Of a stretch of 64,000 bases of DNA, positions 60,257 to 64,000 are shown one piece after another. The notes below the pieces were generated by a model, which was not told the origin of the DNA, made no database searches, and saw only the letters and a list, made by a program, of their open reading frames with translations. The stretch comes from Haloarcula litorea (lineage in GTDB: Archaea; Halobacteriota; Halobacteria; Halobacteriales; Haloarculaceae). Positions within the stretch are counted from its first letter, which is position 1; each line of letters begins with the position of its first letter. The stretch lies in NCBI RefSeq assembly GCF_029338195.1, contig NZ_CP119780.1, forward strand, positions 62,001 to 126,000, read 5' to 3'. A program made the translations under genes and the position numbers.

Positions 60257-61639
60257 TCAGTCAGTCAGCCGCCGTATCTGCAGCCGGAACTGGGGCTCTT
60301 CCGGCTGACCTGGTGGGAAGCTCAGACTCCCGTAGGCGTTCTCGACGATCCACTTGACCAGCCAGAGGCCGATATCGTAGCCGTGTTCCAACTGTGTCTC
60401 GTACCCCTGTTGGATCGCCTTCTGGGTTTGCTCTGGAATGACGACTCCTGGCGTATGGAAATCCAGCGTCGCGGTATCTGGCCGGGGTGTCGAGAGGGTA
60501 ATCGACACCGTCCCAGGATCGGTCTCTTGCAGCAGGACCAGTGCGATAAGTATTTCGTGGACTGCGATATCGAAGTTTTCGTCGACAAATACGTCGATGT
60601 CGTAGCGCCCAGATATGGTAACATTCGCGTCCGGATGGTCGATCTTCAGTTGGTCGATGGCTCGGTCGATAACCGGTCCGAGTTCTGTGTGTTCGGTCCG
60701 ACTCTGGCCGATCGTCTGGCGAATATACCGAGCTTTGTCCGACATCCCAGCAATTTTTTCACAGTGCTGGATCGCAGCGTGGACCCGCTCTCGCATCGGC
60801 TCATCGAAGTCACCCATCTCGGCGAGAGCATCTAACGTTCCAGCAATCACGGTCAGGTCGTTGCTGATATTGTGTCGCAACACGCGATTGAGGACCGTCA
60901 GGCGTTGATCACGCTGCTCGATATCTCGGTGGGCCTGCGTCAGGTCGTGCATCTGTTCGAGCATCAGCCGTGCATTCAGTTCTGGCCGCTCCGTTGTGGT
61001 GTACTCACTCGGCGAGATGTAGTACGGATTCTCGCAGATCATATTTCGATACACGACCTGTTCGTGGGTCCAGAGAGCCTTTGCGATCGATTCTTCGCTG
61101 AACCGCGTTAGGTCGTACTGGCAGAGCGCGTGAACCGGGAGCGTCGGACAGATCTCGTCGAAATCTGATTCGAACCTGACGATGTGATCGAACGACGACT
61201 CGGTATGAAAACACCACGTGTTTTCACCCGCGACGAACAGGCCTTCGTACCCCGCCTCGACGCTGTCGTCACAGGCCGATTCGAGTCGCGAGACCATTCG
61301 ATCGGGATCGAACCCAGACTCCAAGTACACATTCGAGGCATCGTCGATGCACAGGTCCGACTCTTCACGCCGTTGAGCTACGTCAATCCCGGCGGCGCTG
61401 AACGCGCTCTCGACCGCTGCAGGACTATTCTCGTCGGTCAGATACAGGCATTTGTAGTTTGACTGGAGGCCGTAGTCGATAAATTCGGCCGCGAGAGCGA
61501 GCTGTGCTCTAGGTGATTCGTAAAAATACGCGAGATGGCGTGCGAGGTCTGTCTCGTTGAGGGTGGCTCGGAAATCATCCACCGTGGGAGTCGCAGCGTG
61601 AGGGAGGTGAGTCGAGTCGCTCACCTCGGGGCGTCTCAT
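60257..61639 (-). CDS. MEDS-domain sensor histidine kinase, degenerate ATPase
   Basis: 460 aa. N-terminal MEDS domain (about 30-195): HLAYFYESPRAQLALAAEFI, YKCLYLTDENSPAAVESAFS and later LCQYDLTRFS. Then a coiled region and an H-box-like LNRVLRHNISNDLTVIAGTL with His275-region. The ATPase half lacks a clear N box (VHEILIALVLLQETDPG); G box GYDIGLWLVKWIVENAYGSL remains. It may be a sensor with weak or no kinase activity, or an atypical haloarchaeal kinase. MEDS domains sense small molecules, e.g. dichloromethane-pathway regulator DcmR. Confidence 0.82.
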   Translation of the reverse strand: MRRPEVSDSTHLPHAATPTVDDFRATLNETDLARHLAYFYESPRAQLALAAEFIDYGLQSNYKCLYLTDENSPAAVESAFSAAGIDVAQRREESDLCIDDASNVYLESGFDPDRMVSRLESACDDSVEAGYEGLFVAGENTWCFHTESSFDHIVRFESDFDEICPTLPVHALCQYDLTRFSEESIAKALWTHEQVVYRNMICENPYYISPSEYTTTERPELNARLMLEQMHDLTQAHRDIEQRDQRLTVLNRVLRHNISNDLTVIAGTLDALAEMGDFDEPMRERVHAAIQHCEKIAGMSDKARYIRQTIGQSRTEHTELGPVIDRAIDQLKIDHPDANVTISGRYDIDVFVDENFDIAVHEILIALVLLQETDPGTVSITLSTPRPDTATLDFHTPGVVIPEQTQKAIQQGYETQLEHGYDIGLWLVKWIVENAYGSLSFPPGQPEEPQFRLQIRRLTD

Positions 61640-62188
61640 ATTACCTCAAATTTATCATCTCTGATAAGGCTGTTGGACAGATACTCCACTCGAATAGTGG
61701 TTCCCGAGCAGCTTGACCCGTCACGTCCGTTGTAGACTTTGACTGTATTGTGTGGTTCACAGTAACACTACTCAGTAGAAACCTAGCGGATGATACACGG
61801 CCTATGATGACTGATTCGCGCTGTGCATCTTGCATAGTTCTCGAGATCTCCACCGAACTGGTAGACTATCCGGGGAGTAGGACGCATACCGACTGAGCAG
61901 GTATTTTGCTTGTGAGGGGTAGATCGAACAACAGTGACTCCGATTGGTTAACCAACAACTTGCCGCAAACGGCCGGTCTTGTTGGGTAGAATCGGCTACG
62001 CTGTTGTGACGACTACGAAGTGAGGCCCACGGGACTGGCTTTAGCGTGTGTTGGTGATAGACGAGTGATTCTTGTGAGCAACGAGAAAGCGAACTGGATC
62101 TGCTTGAATTCTATCCTCTGTTGAACAGCGCACTACAAGTCAATAGTTTAGAAACTCTTTTTTCAGTTGATTAGGTGCCTGTCAACAG
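61640..62188. other. Intergenic containing an inverted repeat and promoter
   Basis: 549 bp. TTAACCAACA (61948-61957) and TGTTGGGTAG (61980-61989), spacer 22 bp, is the third near-perfect relative of the origin-border repeat. GTTTAGAAACTC at about 62147 is a TATA candidate 40 nt before the next gene. No gene seen. Confidence 0.5.
61948..61989. repeat. Inverted repeat of the TTAACCAACA family
   Basis: Left arm TTAACCAACA identical to the origin borders; right arm TGTTGGGTAG with two changes; spacer 22 bp with an inner GCCG/CGGC pair. Confidence 0.7.
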
Positions 62189-63925
62189 ATGTCGAACAAC
62201 AAGACAATCCTGTTGGTGGCGCTGCTGCTGGTTTTCGGCGGCGGCACACTCGCCTATGTCGTCCAGACTGACGGCGGGAGCATCGAAACGCGAGACGTTC
62301 GCTTCGCTGCGTCGAACGGGCAGATGATAGACGGCACACTGTACATTCCACCTGGGGCTACTGCCTCGGATCCTGCACCGGGCGTGGTGGCGATACACGG
62401 TTATATCAACACGCGAGAGACACAGTCGCCCTTCGCCATCGAGTTTGCCCGGCGCGGATTCGTCGTCCTCGCGATAGACCAAGCCGGACACGGTCACTCC
62501 GATCCGCCGGCCTTCGGGAACGGATTCGGTGGGCCTCCGGCTCTCTCGTATATGCGGTCGCTGGCGTTCGTCGACGACGAAAATATCGGACTGGAGGGCC
62601 ACTCGATGGGCGGGTGGGCAAGCGTCTCAGCGGCTGCTGCCCACCCAGATGGGTACGAATCGGTCGTTCTGGAGGGTTCGTCGACGGGGAGTTTCCCGGG
62701 CGTGCCAGCTGGCAACGAGACGTTCCCCCGGAACACTGCCGTCGTGTTCAGCGAGTACGACGAGTTCTCGACGCTGATGTGGGGAGTCCCCCACGCGTCG
62801 AACGTCGAGCGGAGTGAGAAACTTCAGACGCTGTTTGGCACGAACCAGACAGTCGAGGAGGGACGGACGTATGGAAACGTCGAGGCTGGGACGGCGCGAC
62901 GACTGTACACCCCCGCGACGACTCATCCCGGCGACCACCTCTCGACAACAGCCGTCGGTGACGCCATCGAGTGGATGCAGCTCACGCTCGAGGGGGAAGA
63001 CGAGATGCCTCCGGGCAACCAGATCTGGTGGCTGAAGGAACTCGGGACGCTCGCTTCGTTGCTCGGCGGCGTCTTGTTCCTGTTCCCATTCGGGGCGCTG
63101 GTTCTTCGGAATAACCGCCTCTCGTCGGTTTCACGCGAGGTCCCAGACGCTGCAGGGCTGACCGGAAACGGCTGGTACGGGGCCGTCGCCGTCGCCGCGC
63201 TCGTTCCCGTCGTAACCTATTTCCCGCTCAATCTGATCGGACAGGGGTTCGTCCCGACCAACTGGTTCTTCCCCCAGCAGATCACCAACGGTGTGATGGT
63301 GTGGGCACTGGGCAACGGCCTCGTGACTGCCGGCCTGGTTGGGGTGTGGCACTACCGCTCCGACAGAACGACTCTCGCCCAGTATGGCTTCGATACGGGT
63401 GATAGTCGGCAGACACTCCTCCAGTCGGCTGCCGCAGCGGTAACTATCGTCGGTGGTTTCTACGGGCTCCTGGCGGCGGTGGGCTATCTCTTCGACACCG
63501 ACTTCCGCTTCTGGGTGTTCGCGATGAAGCTTCCGACCACCACGCAGTTCCGTATCGCACTGATCTATCTCGTCCCACTGACGCTGTTCTTCCTCGCGTT
63601 AGAGCTGCTGTTGCACGGGCAGCTCAGACGTGGTGATCGGTCCTTCCGGACGGCACTTGGTCAGAACTGGGTCGCCGTCGTCGGCGGATTCATCCTCTTG
63701 TTGCTCGTCCAGTATGGCGTCCTGCTGACCGGGAGTCCGCTCCCCTTCGGTCAGCCACTTCTGACGATCGTCGCCTTCCAGTTCGTCGCGTTGCTCTCCA
63801 TCGTGACTGCCATCTCGACGTATTTCTTCCGGAAAACCGGGCGAGTGTGGGTTGGTGCGTTCGTCAACGCGCTCCTCGTGACGTTCGTGTTGGTCGCTGG
63901 GACTGCAACGCACGCACCGCTATAA
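62189..63925 (+). CDS. Alpha/beta hydrolase fused to a polytopic membrane domain
   Basis: 578 aa. N-terminal signal anchor (7-25), then an exported hydrolase domain: GVVAIHGYINTRETQSPFA (oxyanion), nucleophile Ser in LEGHSMGGWAS (about 140) and His in THPGDHLST (about 250). After 290 the protein has about eight hydrophobic helices with no enzyme motif. The combination of dienelactone-hydrolase-like esterase and membrane domain is seen in archaea and some bacteria but uncharacterised. It probably acts on the outer face of the membrane. Confidence 0.85.
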   Translation: MSNNKTILLVALLLVFGGGTLAYVVQTDGGSIETRDVRFAASNGQMIDGTLYIPPGATASDPAPGVVAIHGYINTRETQSPFAIEFARRGFVVLAIDQAGHGHSDPPAFGNGFGGPPALSYMRSLAFVDDENIGLEGHSMGGWASVSAAAAHPDGYESVVLEGSSTGSFPGVPAGNETFPRNTAVVFSEYDEFSTLMWGVPHASNVERSEKLQTLFGTNQTVEEGRTYGNVEAGTARRLYTPATTHPGDHLSTTAVGDAIEWMQLTLEGEDEMPPGNQIWWLKELGTLASLLGGVLFLFPFGALVLRNNRLSSVSREVPDAAGLTGNGWYGAVAVAALVPVVTYFPLNLIGQGFVPTNWFFPQQITNGVMVWALGNGLVTAGLVGVWHYRSDRTTLAQYGFDTGDSRQTLLQSAAAAVTIVGGFYGLLAAVGYLFDTDFRFWVFAMKLPTTTQFRIALIYLVPLTLFFLALELLLHGQLRRGDRSFRTALGQNWVAVVGGFILLLLVQYGVLLTGSPLPFGQPLLTIVAFQFVALLSIVTAISTYFFRKTGRVWVGAFVNALLVTFVLVAGTATHAPL

Positions 63926-64000
63926 TCCCGACTGCATCGATTCATCGTTGACCTCGTCGTTTCGGGTTTGGCGGCTCTGTTGAAACTCTCGAATGGTAAC

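Noticed and set aside
1-64000. tRNA or rRNA genes
   Set aside because: No cloverleaf with a T-arm GTTCRANNC and matching acceptor stem, and no rRNA-like stretch, was found on reading both strands; a covariance-model search would be needed to exclude them formally.

Overview
The window is from a haloarchaeon (class Halobacteria). The signs are high G+C, acidic proteins, twin-arginine lipoproteins, an archaeal Orc1/Cdc6 initiator, sensory rhodopsin II with its transducer, HalOD1 and HTH families typical of the group, and many TATA boxes 20-35 nt before a start codon (leaderless genes). A Haloarcula-like relative is plausible but cannot be fixed from the sequence alone.

Layout. 1-4173 is an oxidative pentose (D-xylose/L-arabinose type) pathway: the end of an enolase-superfamily sugar-acid dehydratase, a Gfo/Idh/MocA dehydrogenase, a fumarylacetoacetase-fold dehydratase and a 2-oxoglutarate-semialdehyde-type dehydrogenase. 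4950-8008 is a replication origin module: a small conserved gene, orc1/cdc6, nine copies of an ORB-like repeat on both sides of it, and two inverted repeats of identical design at its outer edges. 8123-15845 holds secreted or membrane proteins, a membrane-anchored winged-helix regulator with perfect palindromes at its promoter, and a receiver-PAS-kinase whose receiver lacks the phospho-acceptor Asp. 16631-20503 is a phototaxis cluster: HtrII, SRII and a second hybrid kinase. 20500-21660 is a graveyard (GTP cyclohydrolase III pseudogene, HxlR remnant) around one intact 59-aa membrane gene.

21961-53417 is an accessory island, visibly richer in A+T between genes. It is dominated by functions that fit defence against quinones, aromatic electrophiles and redox stress: a glutathionyl-hydroquinone-reductase-like protein, a FrnE-like DsbA protein, DoxX, two FMN reductases, three MhqO/MhqE-like VOC dioxygenases, an MhqD-like esterase, NmrA, SDR and quinone-reductase-like enzymes, and a CDGSH protein. 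Four intact HxlR regulators and one HxlR remnant are scattered through it, together with two ArsR-like zinc-ribbon regulators. AzlCD, MFS, LtrA, a potassium channel and a BKACE enzyme are also present. Gene remnants (DMT transporter, acyl-CoA dehydrogenase, glutamate-1-semialdehyde aminomutase, VOC) show repeated gain and decay.

53468-58843 is a toxin-antitoxin island: three intact AbrB-PIN pairs, a VapB with a frameshifted PIN partner, and an HTH gene followed by a 21-codon stump of a MazF/PemK-like toxin. One AbrB-PIN pair is bracketed by two near-identical 50-bp repeats, and a truncated tyrosine recombinase lies beside the island. 59277-63925 closes with a lipoprotein, a MEDS-domain sensor kinase and an alpha/beta hydrolase fused to a polytopic membrane domain. 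No rRNA, tRNA, CRISPR array or complete insertion sequence was seen.
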